NCBI RefSeq assembly: GCF_000327385.1 | Contig: NW_008707910.1 | Location: 399,594 to 463,593, forward strand | Reading direction: 5' to 3' | From: Lottia gigantea | Taxonomy: Eukaryota; Mollusca; Gastropoda; Lottiidae | Length of the DNA: 64,000 nt | Part shown: piece after piece, positions 1 to 10,974 of the stretch | Layout of the letters: every line of letters starts with the position of its first letter | Position numbering within the stretch: position 1 is the first letter of the stretch | Notes under the pieces: model-generated | Told to the model about the DNA's origin: nothing | Database searches by the model: none | What the model saw: only the letters and a program-made list of their open reading frames with translations | Position numbers and translations under genes: made by a program

Positions 1-1361
1 CTATTATTATCCATTAATAGGCCTATTACCATTAATAGAATAATTGAAATATTATAAATATTTTTTTATCATCCAATAATTGTAGTTGTGCACTTTTTTT
101 TATTGATTAAAGACGTATTATCCACTCCATTCTGTTTACCCAGCACATTATGCTTACTGGCGAATTGTTCGGTGGGTTCGTTTTGCCGCATTGCCCAACT
201 TGCCGCATCGTGACCAAAACGTGCACAAAAACGACTTGTAAAACGAAACTAAAGGTTTCTGATAAATCCGGAATGGCCATTTGTTTCACATGAAACGAAA
301 TATTTTAATATGGTGTCCAGCGTCGATTTTTATAAGCACACATCTCTCTATGTGTACGTATATTGTCGGCACTCCCGTCCGCCCGTCGGTCGGTTCGTCC
401 GTCGGTCCGTCCATCCGTCAACATTTGCTTGTAAACGCTCTAAAAACTAGATTTTTTGATGGAATCAAATGCAATTCGGTATGTGTATACATATTCATAA
501 AACGAAGATCAAGTTAGAATTTGAGCTATTTTCGACCGTTAGAAGCAGAGTTATTGCCCTTGCCCCGGAATCTTGAATATTTACCATCCGCATGCCGTGG
601 TGGGCGTATATGGCTGTGGTCCACTATCTAAATTTTTCTTTTTTCTAAACAAAGCAATATCGTCGATTTTTGTAGTTAGTAGTGTGGGGCCAATCAACCC
701 CAGCTTCTACCTTGTACAGGGTCATTCTGGGACTTATCTGGAACCAGTGGGGACTGAGCCACTGCTGAATTATAGAGCACATCGATACGAGAATTTCTCC
801 TCGCTTGATAATTCTGATTTACTATTGAGAAGATTTTCACTATTCAAAAGATTTTCACTTTCAGGCATTTCAATTGCCATTTTTTGTAGCACGAGGGTTA
901 TGGCGCTGTATTTGGTTCAAAATAGGATCCAGATCTGATTGTATAAATTCTTAAAATCGCGTGGTCATTTCTTATGTAGAAATGACTAATCTTATAAAAT
1001 TAAAGTATTTTTACGTGTTTTATCTCCTATCTTATTTACTTTTTTCAATTTGAGTCTTCTAGAACCTAATTTTAACCGTAGACTTTGTAGAACGCAGAAC
1101 GCGAATTTAACCTTTGAAACTTCACTACTGGATCTTGTTCGCTGTATCGTAATCTTTCGACTTTCTTCACTGGATCGTGTTCGCTGAATCGTGATCTTAA
1201 GAACTCCTCCACTGGATCGTATTCGCTGAATCGTAATCTTTCGACTTTCTTCATTGGATCGTGCTAGCTGAATCGTAACCTTGAATATTACGGAAATTAA
1301 ATTAGATCACGTGACATTTTCTGCATATCATTATTATTCGTGTTTTTAATGAGAAATAAAT

Positions 1362-2192
1362 CGGTCGGTTCGTTTTGCCGCATTGCCCAACTTGCCGCAT
1401 CGTGCCCCACTGCACAAAAACGACTAAAACGAAACTAAAGTTTTCTTATAAAATCCGGAATGGCCATTTGTTTCACATGAAACGATATATTTCAATCTGT
1501 TGTCGAGTTTTCAAAATATAACCCTCACAGATCACGGTTTTAGATTACGCAATACTTATTTTCCTGTGGGTCCATCTGAACATTTTTTCTAAACAATCGC
1601 AGGTTCGCCAGTTTTGTCTCCAACTGCCAACGGAAGTGAGGAGCCAATCGACCCCAGCTTGTACCTTGTCCACCAGGACAATCTGGGACTTATCTGGAAC
1701 CAGTGGGGATTGAGCCACTGCCGAATTATAGAGCACATCGAATACGAGAATTTCAAACTTCTCCTCGCTTGATAATTCAGATTTATTATTCAGAAGATTT
1801 TTACTTTCAGACATTTCAGTTACCATTTTTTCTAGCACGTGGGTGACGTTATAGGTTAGCAGTTGAGGGACATAACTCTTGCAAGTTATGACCAATATTT
1901 TATTTATTGAACTTGTCTTGTTTCATTTTATGGATTTATGTATTTTGTATTACGGTTCTGTTCGTTTGTACTTGGTATTCATTTTATTCCAGATATTACC
2001 ATAAGATTATAGTTTCGATTTCCCTAACAGATCCAAATTATAAATAAAACAGATTAAAATATTTCGTTTCATGTGAAACAAATGGCCATTCCGGATTTTA
2101 TTAGAAACCTTTAGTTTCGTTTAACAAGTCGTTTTTTGTGCAGTTGGGCACGATGCGGCATGTTGGGCAATGCGGCAAAAACGAACCCACCG
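1362..2192. mobile_element. 831-bp DNA transposon with ~140-bp TIRs and 9-bp target duplication
   Basis: The terminal inverted repeats (1362 to about 1500, and about 2055-2192) start CGGTSGGTTCG and contain TTTTGCCGCATTGCCCAAC and ATCCGGAATGGCCATTTG. They are flanked by a perfect 9-bp direct repeat, GAAATAAAT (1353-1361 and 2193-2201). Long TIRs with a 9-bp duplication are the classical signature of Mutator-like elements; that assignment is inference, because no transposase is present. On the minus strand the interior has a 116-codon open frame, which may be captured host sequence. The intact ends suggest this is the youngest insertion of the block. Confidence 0.7.
1545..1895 (-). CDS. Hypothetical 116-codon ORF inside the 831-bp transposon
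   Basis: The frame is open on the minus strand from 1895 to 1545. It is rich in acidic residues near the start (SELSSEEKFEILVFDV) and has a Trp/Cys-rich C-terminal part (WRQNWRTCDCLEKMF). I do not recognise the product. The same stretch in the older copy (720-895) no longer keeps the frame. It could be a transduplicated gene fragment or the remains of an element-encoded protein; expression is not evident. Confidence 0.25.
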   Translation of the reverse strand: MVITCKSYVPQLLTYNVTHVLEKMVTEMSESKNLLNNKSELSSEEKFEILVFDVLYNSAVAQSPLVPDKSQIVLVDKVQAGVDWLLTSVGSWRQNWRTCDCLEKMFRWTHRKISIA

Positions 2193-2750
2193 GAAATAAA
2201 TTACCCCAAAAACTAAAATCTTACACCAAAAACTTAAATTCAGTAGTGAGGTTTCAAAGGTTAAATTCGCGTTCTGCGTTCTACAAAGTCTACGGTTAAA
2301 ATTAGGTTCTAGAAGACTCAAATTGAAAAATGTAAATAAAATAGGAGATAAAACACGTAAAAATACTTTAATTTTATAAGATTAGTCATTTCTACATAAG
2401 AAATGACCACGCGATTTTAAGAATTTATACAATCAAACCTGGACCCTATTTTGAACCAAATACAGCGCCATAGAGGGTGACGTTATAGACACGCAGTAGA
2501 GGGACATAACTCTTGTTATTACCAAATTTATTATTGCACTTGTCTTGTTTCGTTTTATGGATTTATGTATTTTGTATTACGGTTCTGATCGTTTGTACTT
2601 GGTATTTATTTTATTCCAGAATTTACCATAAAACTATTGTTTCGATTTCCTAACAGGTCCAAATTACACATAATAAAAAAAAAATGTGGGACAACAGATT
2701 AAAATATTTCGTTTCATGTAAAAAAAAAAAATGGCCATTCCGGACACATT

Positions 2751-2942
2751 ATGAATAGCAATGACCGTGATAACTGTTCTGAAGAGGATGTAAGAGTTGG
2801 CTCTGCAATCAGAGACTTTATCCTATTAAGAGATGATAATTATCCAGGATCTTCATATTTAAATGAAATAATTGAGATGCTTCTTAATTGTAAATTGTTG
2901 TATATACTATACATGAACTATTGTACTTTGTGCACGAAATAA
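2751..2942 (+). CDS. Hypothetical 63-codon ORF beside the transposon block
   Basis: The ORF runs from ATG to TAA immediately right of the transposon block, and an AATAAA overlaps the stop. The product is unrecognised and acidic at its start (SEEDVRVG). It is not part of the SLC6 reading frame, whose first visible exon starts at 3092. It may be a chance ORF or a leftover terminal exon. Confidence 0.15.
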   Translation: MNSNDRDNCSEEDVRVGSAIRDFILLRDDNYPGSSYLNEIIEMLLNCKLLYILYMNYCTLCTK

Positions 2943-3091
2943 ATCCTATTATTATTAGTAGTAGTTCAAATCTCGGCATCTCACTCCAGAACACAACACA
3001 CCCCTCATTAACCCAAATTTCAAACAAACCAAATTGTGAGCTGGTTAAATAAAAACTGCATCCGATATTTGTACCTTTTTTTTATTTACAG

Positions 3092-6000
3092 GCATACAAT
3101 TATAATATGTGTGATGAACTCGCTGACCAGCTTCTTTTCTGGATTTGTTATTTTTACCTTGCTTGGACATATGGCTTACGTACAGAATGTGCCTATTGAT
3201 AAGGTTGCTACTTCAGGTATACCATAGACTCAGTCTAGATTCAGTCTAGATTAAGTACATACGAAACTACTTTTGGCTCTTACATTGAAATAATACTTCT
3301 AAATCCATTTCTAAATCTTTCAATGTGATTTGAAGGCTTTGTTGAAATACAGCATTTTCAAAATTCAGCTTATTTTGTCGAGGTAGTGATTCAAAATGGC
3401 TGTGTGTGTTATTTCCATGTATGAACCATACGTAGTTTCGTATGAATTTAGTAAAGACTACCCTCTTGTACATTCGTCTATTTGATGACACCGCCAGTCA
3501 ATCAAATTAATTTCCCGCCTGGGATTTTGTGACGCCAACAAAAGGTGTATTCTGAGAAACATTAGACATTGAATAAATCTACACTGTATTCGCGTCACAA
3601 AATCCCAGTGATGAAGAGGGTTGGCTGAAATAAATGCTAATAAAAAAAACGGAATGAAAGTTTAGTCTAATTTGAATTAAACTGGTCATAGATTTATATT
3701 TTGAATGTTGAATTTAGGACCTTAGACCATTGACACCTTATTGTAGCAAGAAGACAAGCAAGTAGAGGAAGTGGAATTTGACTGTACATGTAATTTGGGG
3801 GTGGGCCAATGGGCCCCCCCCCTTTAGGCATTTTCTAGATACACCCGTGGATACTACTGTTTATTACATTGCAGGTCCTGGCTTGGTGTTTGTTGTTTAT
3901 CCACAAGCTTTAGGCCAACTTCCTGTACCACAGTTCTGGTCGTTTATATTCTTCCTGACAATGACTTTAATTGGCATAGATTCTGTAGTAAGAAGAAATA
4001 TGCTTTATATATTTGCATATTAGCCCCCTCACACCGGACTGCGACCATTTGCGACAATCTAGAAATGTCGCGTTTAAACATGAGGATAACTAGAGAAAAG
4101 GTCGTTATAAAAGTACAAGTTAAAAACAGTCGACCTCATACAACAAGTTATGAGATCATATTGCGTTCTAACGTTTGTGCAGCGTCTTTGCTATGCTTGT
4201 ACTGTGCTTTCATATCGCTCATATCGATGTTACAACGCTTGTCTGACGACTTCTAGATCCCATGGCGTTTTTAACACGTTCCAGATCAGATCGCCACCGC
4301 TCTAATGCCGAACTTAACACGCTCCGAGCCAATTTTCCGTCGCAGTAGAAGCGCAGTGTGAAAGCCTTTTCTTTGTACTACGTTTAGCGTTAGATATGAT
4401 AGACGTTGTCCACTATTGTTAAAGGAACATATAGATCAAAGCTCTGACCAAAGCGTTTTTAGGAAGTGGTCGGATAAAATGTTGACTTGACATTGTTATT
4501 TCTTTGCATCTTAGAAAACAAAGGGTCGGACTCCTCCCATGATAATGTGAAAAAAAGGCACGTTAACAGTCAAATGGTGTCAATAGTAACGGGCGAAGGG
4601 TTTATCAGTAAAATTTTAATCGATAGGCCGAATACTTTGAAGACTTCCCTTTATAAAGATTTCAAAGAAGTTTTCTGATCTTATTTTGGTATCAAAAACA
4701 GTATTATAGACATTTAGACAGGCGAAAATTAATATAATTCTATTTAGGCCATGATTATTACATGTAAATACAAAAACCAAGTACAAACTATCCGAACTGC
4801 AAAACAAACCCGAAATCCAAACAAAATGTTGGCAAAACAGTGGTAGCAGCTAATGACTTTTCACATGAAAAGTGGTATCAGGTATCTACAAGAGTAAGCA
4901 TACCCTGCCTGGTGCCATACCCGTCATAGCTGCTCAACATATACCACAAGCACTACATACAGGAAAGTTCAATCTAACAAAAATCTATTATAAAAGTNTG
5001 AGGGACGTAACTGATGAAAATATATTTCTAAATAATATTTTCAGATCGTTATGGTAGAAGCAGTAAACACATCAATAATAGATATATCTTTATACTTGAG
5101 ACAGAACAGAAGGCTCTTTGTTTTAGCAATATGTATAATCTTATTTCTATGTGGCATACCCATGATAACACAGGTGAGAATTTGTTTTAATACGGGCTAA
5201 AACTGCTTAAATCATACATTTAAAATCATACTGCTCAAATCATACTGCTGAAATCAAACTGCTAAAATCAAACTGCTAAAATCATATTGCTTAAATCTTA
5301 AATCATGCTGCTCAAATCATACTGCTGAAATCAAACTGCTAAAATCATATTGCTTAAATCTTAAATCATACTGCTCAAATCATACTGCTAAAATCAAACT
5401 ACTCAAATCATACTGTTCAAATCTTAAATCATACTGCTCAAATCATACTGCTCAAATCACACTGCTCAGTTCATATTGATAAAATCATACTGCTCAAATC
5501 ATACTGCCAAAACAATACACTCTGCGCACTGCAGTTAGCCTACATGAAGTCGTATCTGAATTTCGGTCAGTTTCGCACTAGAAATCCGATTAGTAATCCA
5601 TATCGAAATCCGACAAAAATTTCGTTTTAATTCGATCTAAATAAGTTTCAGTGCGAAATGCAAGGAGAAATTATCCAGATTGGGTCAGAAAAGACCTAAA
5701 AATCGAAGCTTATGTTGCGCCAAAGGCTGTTCATGATTTTGGAATGACAACGATTGAATATTAATAATCGTTATAATCGTTATATTCTATTTTTATTCGC
5801 GTACAGTAGTGTTAGTGAGTTAAGTTATGATGACGCTGCAATCAATTGATGTGATTTAATTATTAATTTTCGCATTTGATCTGTACATGTTTATGTTTAT
5901 CAATGCTATCTCATTTTCAAACTATCATTAGATTGAAGCAAATATTCCAATATACAAAATAATTCAAATTTATCGACAGAATTACGAAGAAATTGTAAAA

Positions 6001-9000
6001 AATAGCAGGATATTCAAACTTATATTTTGTAGGGTGGAATGTATGTATTTTTACTCGCTGATTACTATATATTCGGTGGTTCTATGGTGATGATAATTGC
6101 TCTATTGGAAACCTTTGCAATCGGCTGGGTATACGGTCAGTATTCTCTAGCCCTATCCAGTTCCTCAGACGTCATATACGGATGTATATCGTTAATATCT
6201 AGCCATTGTCTGGATAGTATCGTTTATGGGAAACGTTAGTTGAGGGGGGCCGTGCAGGGGCCACAGGCTATGCTTTCACTATGTAAATTGATAGCAATTT
6301 TGCAAGTGGGGTGGGGCAAAAGCCGGGCCAGCCCCTAAAATCAACAAAGGGCTGCAGAGACGTTGGATGCCCCCATTGGCGTACGATCGATTCAAATCGC
6401 TGCATTCCGTGATACAAGAATAGTGGCTATTGCTGTCAATGTACGAAGTTCGTAATACCTTGACGCGATGAAGATGCCATTAAGCCTTATGAATTATAAT
6501 ATTTGATTTTAAATTTGTCTCTAATTCTAAAGCGTAAATTTTTAAGGAATTGGATTCCAAATAGCCTTCAAGTCATTCAATTCTGAACGGTAGCCTATAT
6601 ATTTATAATAAAAAAACATACATATCTACAATTTCTTATGTAGTCATGTGAATAATTTGTTTTCTTAACTGATTAAAATGTCATTTTGTAGTCAGTTAAT
6701 TATTGATGAACAATAGTCTAATTAAAATTAGTCCCAACTTTCATTTCGTTTTTTTTTGTTAGTTTTTAGGTCAAAAGGTTAATTTGGTTGTAAAGAGGTT
6801 TTCTCAATTTTTATGAAAATTTAGTTAACCTCTTTTAGATACCTTTAAATTATTTATAAGCAATGAATTTCTTTTAAGGTGCCGACAAATTGTATGATAA
6901 TATTGAACACATGATAGGATATAGACTGAATATTTGGTTAAAACTTTGCTGGAAATTTGTATCCCCAATTATGATATTGGTAAGAATCTTTTTGTAGTCT
7001 AGAAATATAATTTTGTTCGTGGTAATATTCCAGACTGTTCTTATCTATCAATTTATAACTACATGTTCCTGGTAATATTCCAGACTGTTCTTATCTATCA
7101 ATTTATAACTACATGTTCCTGATAATATTTTAGGCTGCTCTCATCTATCAATATATAACTATATGTTCCTGGTAATATTCCAGACTTTTCTTATCTATGA
7201 ATTTATAACTACATGTTCCTGGTAATATTCCAGACTATTCTTATCTATCAATTTATAACTACATGTTCCTGATAATATTCCAGACTGTTCTTATCTATCT
7301 ATATAATTTATAACAATGTATTCCTGGTAATAAATCAGACTGTTCTTATCTATCAATATATAACAATATGTTTTTGATAATATTCCAGACTGTTCTTATC
7401 TACCAATATATAACAATATGTTCCTGGTAATAAATCAGACTGTTCTTATCTATCAATATATAACAATATGTTCCTGATAATATTCCAGACTGTTCTTATC
7501 TATCAATATATAACAATATGTTCCTGGTAATATTCCAGACTGTTCTTATCTATCAATATATAACAATATGTTCCAGATAATATTCCAGACTGCTCTCATC
7601 TATCAATACATAACTATGTGTTGCTGGTAATATTCCAGACTGCTCTTATCTATCAATATCTAACAATATGTTCCTGGTAATATTCCAGACTGTTCTTATC
7701 TATGAATATATAACTATATGTTCCTGGTAATAAATCAGACTGTTCTTATCTATCAATATATAACAATATGTTCCTGGTAATATTCCAGACTGTTCTTATC
7801 TATCAATATATAACTATATGTTCCTGGTAATAAATCAGACTGTTCTTATCTATCAATATATAACTATATGTTCCTGGTAATATTCCAAACTGTTCTTATC
7901 TATCAATATATAACTATATGTTCCTGGTAATAAATCAGACTGTTCTTATCTATCAATATATAACAATATGTTCCTGGTAATATTCCAGACTGTTCTTATC
8001 TATCAATATATAACTATATGTTCCTGGTAATAAATCAGACTGTTCTTATCTATCAATATATAACAATATGTTCCTGGTAATATTCCAGACTGTTCTTATC
8101 TATCAATATATAACTATATGTTCCTGGTAATAAATCAGACTTCTTATCTATCAATATATAACAATATGTTCCTGGTAATATTCCAGACTGCTCTTATCTA
8201 TCAATATATAACTATATGTTCTTGGTAATAAATCAGACTGTTCTTATCTATCAATATATAACTATATGTTCTTGGAAATATTCCAGGCTGTTCTTATCTA
8301 TCAATATATAACTATATGTTCCTGATAATATTCCAGACTGTTCTTATCTATCAATATATAACTATATGTTCTTGGAAATATTCCAGACTGTTCTTATCTA
8401 TCAATATATAACAATGTATTCCTGGTAATAAATCAGACTGTTCTTATCTATCAATATATAACAATATGTTTTTGATAATATTCTAGACTGCTCTCATCTA
8501 TCAATATATAACAATATGTTCCTGGAAATATTCCAGACTGTTCTTATTTATCAATATATAACTATATGTTCTTGGTAATGTTCCAGGCTGTTCTTATCTA
8601 TCAACTGATAACGCTTAAAGTATTGGTATATGATAACTATGTTTATCCACAAATGGTCTGTATACTTGCCATAACAATGGTGGCCCTTTTGACAACTATC
8701 GTACCTGTTCACATCATATACAGTCTAGTAAATAGAGGGTCCATGACTATTCTGGAGGTAAGTTTACACTTGTCATCTATGATCTGATGACATTCCTCTT
8801 GCAATCATGTTCACTCGATATTTCATTAATAGCGCTATATTATAGTCATGCAAAGCCATATGGGCATCTAAATATACAGATTTACATTCAGAAATAGTAG
8901 TTTATGTTTCTTGTTGAAGCTATTTTTCATTAATTTACTTGGGAAGAACCCTCTCGCGCATACGCTGACCTGCCGCATTTTGGAATTTCAACCTTGACAG

Positions 9001-9205
9001 TTGTTCCCCCATTAAGTCGGTCTGTCCCCTATTTGTAACCCCTGTCTCGAGAGGCTGGCGGCTCCTCTGTATATATAGCAGGCATATTAAAAGTATGCTC
9101 ATTTGTAAACTGTTTCAGAGGATACAGTATTTAAGACAACCAATTCTAGAAGAACATCAAGTACCACTGAAATGGAAGGAAAAATCTCACAAGTGGAGGG
9201 AATGA
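3092..9205 (+). CDS. SLC6 family Na+/Cl--dependent transporter, C-terminal half (5' end outside window)
   Basis: Seven coding exons join in phase: 3092-3216, 3875-3987, 5045-5173, 6033-6135, 6879-6979, 8587-8757 and 9119-9205, giving about 275 residues. They cover TM7 to the C-terminus. Exon 1 carries TM7 with [10 protein letters not shown], holding the Asn and Ser that bind Na+ and Cl- in this family. Exon 2 has [13 protein letters not shown] and IGIDS, the Na2-site Asp-Ser on TM8. Exon 4 has [12 protein letters not shown] (TM10), and exon 5 has [11 protein letters not shown]. The tail ends KWRE. TM10 and the YDNIExMIGYR loop look closest to the GABA/glycine/taurine subgroup, but the substrate cannot be assigned without TM1 and TM6. 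Earlier exons must lie upstream of the window, beyond the transposon block. Donors at 6136 and elsewhere are all GT. The intron before exon 6 is almost entirely a minisatellite. Confidence 0.93.
3256..3608. repeat. Two small inverted repeats in SLC6 intron
   Basis: CATACGAAACTAC near 3256 is repeated inverted at about 3432-3445. Separately, CTGGGATTTTGTGACG (3519-3534) has a perfect 16-bp inverted partner at 3593-3608. Both look like short foldback MITE remnants. Confidence 0.5.
4024..4372. mobile_element. Possible MITE with CACAC..GGACTGCGAC ends
   Basis: The left end has CACACCGGACTGCGAC; the right end has GTCGCAGTAGAAGCGCAGTGTGAAAG, roughly its inverse with a few extra bases. There is no coding capacity. 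The element sits in the SLC6 intron after the TM8 exon. Confidence 0.35.
5190..5520 (+). repeat. Short-unit minisatellite (AAATCATACTGCTC, ~15 bp)
   Basis: About twenty imperfect copies of a 14-16-bp unit, AAATCATACTGCTC or variants (AAACTGCTA, ATTGCTTA), lie in the SLC6 intron after the exon ending at 5173. The array does not reach a splice site. Confidence 0.85.
6375..6480. repeat. Fragment of a dispersed palindromic repeat
   Basis: Diverged match to part of the repeats at 34640-34870 and 63000-63220: the shared motif AAATCGCTGCATT is followed by a similar stretch ending CTTGACGCGATGAAGATG. It lies in an SLC6 intron. Confidence 0.4.
7030..8586 (+). repeat. 50-bp minisatellite made of repeated splice acceptor plus exon start
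   Basis: About 31 tandem copies of a 50-bp unit run directly into the 3' splice site of the SLC6 exon at 8587. Each unit carries a TTCCAG or TAAATCAG acceptor-like end followed by CTGTTCTTATCTATCAA, which is identical to the first bases of the true exon after its first base. The TTCCAG and TAAATCAG versions alternate over much of the array, suggesting a 100-bp higher-order unit. Splicing to an internal copy would read ACT GTT CTT ATC TAT CAA and then reach TGG TAA, so every decoy gives a premature stop. Confidence 0.95.
8940..9035 (+). repeat. Dispersed repeat, copy 1
   Basis: GGGAAGAACCCTCT through ACCTTGACAGTTGTTCC to TAAGTCGGTCTG recurs in the same orientation at about 9610-9725. This copy lies in the last SLC6 intron. 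No coding content is seen. Confidence 0.6.
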
Positions 9206-9233
9206 ATATTCACAACAGTCTTCGTGCAAAATC

Positions 9234-9239
9234 AATAAA
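9234..9239 (+). terminator. Polyadenylation signal AATAAA of the SLC6 gene
   Basis: AATAAA starts 29 bases after the TGA stop at 9203-9205. It is the first canonical signal downstream of the stop. Confidence 0.6.
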
Positions 9240-9609
9240 ATGATGCTTATTTCGTTGTTTGATTTGTTTTATGTAACAGAAAACTAGTTAATATTATTGT
9301 CCCTTTGCACAGCTAGACCTGTGAGCCGCCGAAAATATGCGGCTAAGCCGTTAGCTTTTGCTGCCATCGGAGCTCGCCAGTTGTCACTCCAATTTTGATC
9401 GGTTGAATATTATATGACCTGGAACATGAGATTTTTAAGAATTTCACCAGAACGTGGATGGCAGAAAACTACAGATAGAAAAAAAACACGACACCACACG
9501 TTCTGACTCAGAAATATATAATTGCTTGTACCCCTACTTCAATTTTTTTTCATTTTTGCCCCAAAATATTTCAGAATGCATCGAATAAATTACATTCTTT
9601 AAAAATGTT

Positions 9610-9725
9610 CTTGGGGAAGAACTCTCTAAGACGCCCAAGTTACTGCCTTTCGAATCTGAACCTTGACAGTTGTTCCATCATTAAGTCAGTCTGCTCCCTC
9701 CAAGTCAGGAGGCTGATTCCTCCGC
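9610..9725 (+). repeat. Dispersed repeat, copy 2
   Basis: Diverged direct copy of 8940-9035, sharing CCTTGACAGTTGTTCC and TTAAGTCAGTCTG. It also keeps a GGAGGCTGATTCCTCCGC stretch resembling the GAGGCTGGCGGCTCCTC after copy 1. Confidence 0.6.
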
Positions 9726-9870
9726 TGGTTGGTATTTCAACAACGTCGTCACCGTAGCTACATATAATTTGATCATCAATAGATTTTGAGGTTGCATTAA
9801 CCATTTAGATCATGCAGCTGAAATGAAGGTATAATCTAAACGGTTGCCCATCATGGATAATTAGAATTTA

Positions 9871-9909
9871 GTAGGTTCTAAAACTCCATTCATTTCATTT
9901 CATTTTCCA
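9871..9909 (+). mobile_element. SINE tail fragment
   Basis: AAAACTCCATTCATTTCATT matches the 3' tail of the full-length SINE at 30660-31014. Only the tail is present. Confidence 0.6.
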
Positions 9910-10974
9910 AATTAAAGATATTATTTGCATGGACATAACAATATGTTCAGATTGTATTTGTAGACTTGTATACCCAGACATTTCTATTTACAAGAATACG
10001 CATGCGTTCGTTGTACAGGAAGTTGTACTTCAAGAGGCAAAAGAAAATTCATAATTTGCATCAGAAGGCAACATTTTGGGGCGGTTTGGCTGTGTACTCT
10101 CATTAGTATGAAGTATTTTTTGTTTTGAGCAGTCTTAAATTATCCAAAGAACCAGATTATATTATAAGAAGTCAGAATAAAGAAGAATATAAGGGTAATG
10201 AAAGTGAAAAATATTCGCAATGAATTCGCTCAAAAAAAAGAAAACGAAAAAATAGAGCACATGCCCAGAACACACACAATTTTTATGCCATTCATCAGCC
10301 AAAGATCCCTTTTTGTGTACATTTAATTCATAAATTTGCAAAGTAGAAAGCCACTTTATTCTATTTATTTACATGGACATATAATACTCCTGTATCAGCA
10401 TATCAAAATGAGCTCTTGCATTGTCATTGCTGTTTTTCTACTATTTTCTTTTACTAGTTTTATAAGTGATTTTTGTACTAGACTACTTACAAGCTAAGTT
10501 ACTTGTTTGAAAATATTTGAGTCTGCCTACATGATAACTTTCTTTCAAGGAATGGTCCATTCTATAATGAGGCACCTCAGTTTCACTATTTGAATCAAAC
10601 TGATATGCCGATAAACAAGATGAGGAGCTGTTCTGCAGGCTTTCTGATTTTTAAGCTTGTAGGCTAATCAAAATCAAATTTTTACCTGAACACTTTCAGG
10701 GTTTATTTGAAAGTTTATATCTGCCAGCAGCCATGTGAAACTATTGAAGAGTGCAATTAAAGGGCTTACAGCGGTACCACCCACCCCCCTTTACAAATTC
10801 CCCCCCTGATGGTTTCAAATTCTACCTAAGATTAGATAAGGTTGATATAATATGTCAGTAACCTGAAAATTACTTGAATTAAATAAGGCCTCTCTCTCTT
10901 CAACAATTGTTTTTTGATGAATTAACTACCTTTTCAGGTTTATACTTGATTGGTGTGTTCGTTATGCTAGTAAA

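Larger units (their letters stand above)
899..2473. mobile_element. Foldback DNA element inserted into the older copy
   Basis: Two inverted arms of about 240 bp (899-1130 and 2235-2473) begin TATGGCGCTGTATTTGG and end with its complement. They share long near-identical stretches, for example AAAATCGCGTGGTCATTTC and its complement. GAGGGT sits directly outside both ends (just before 899 and just after 2473). The uninterrupted sister copy reads GCACGTGGGTGACG at this place, so GAGGGT looks like a 6-bp target duplication. The interior carries a second complete transposon (1362-2192). No transposase is visible, so this is a non-autonomous element. Confidence 0.65.
170..2744. mobile_element. Older copy of a long-TIR DNA transposon, split by a later insertion
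   Basis: The left end starts CGGTGGGTTCG at 170 and runs through a terminal repeat to about 310. This terminal repeat contains CCGGAATGGCCATTTG and the near-palindrome GTTTCACATGAAAC. Internal sequence at 720-895 matches 1678-1845 of the younger copy, and 2478-2707 matches 1845-2060. The right terminal repeat is present only as a short inverted piece at 2697-2744 with an A-run inside it, so the outer right end is lost. The interior is interrupted from 899 to 2473 by another element. What is seen is the repeat order; the family assignment (Mutator-like, from the younger copy) is inference. Confidence 0.65.
9206..10937. other. SLC6 3' UTR and intergenic spacer
   Basis: This stretch has a short 3' UTR with a poly(A) signal at 9234-9239, then AT-rich DNA with a dispersed repeat (9610-9725) and a SINE tail fragment (9871-9909). 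An acceptor-like TTTTCAG at 10931-10937 probably ends a 5'-UTR intron of the next gene. No further gene is seen. Confidence 0.6.

Noticed and set aside
573-938. 121-codon + strand ORF
   Set aside because: Lies across transposon sequence and the insertion junction; it has no counterpart in the intact copy.
144-2753. CACATTATG at 144-152 and 2745-2753 as the target duplication of the whole block
   Set aside because: The word lies 17 bases outside the left end defined by the terminal repeat, and the right terminal repeat is truncated. A chance match is as likely.
4998-4998. Ambiguous base N
   Set aside because: Single undetermined base in an SLC6 intron; it affects no exon.
7030-8586. CRISPR-like look of regularly spaced repeats
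   Set aside because: The units are head-to-tail without unique spacers, inside a eukaryotic intron, with no cas genes.
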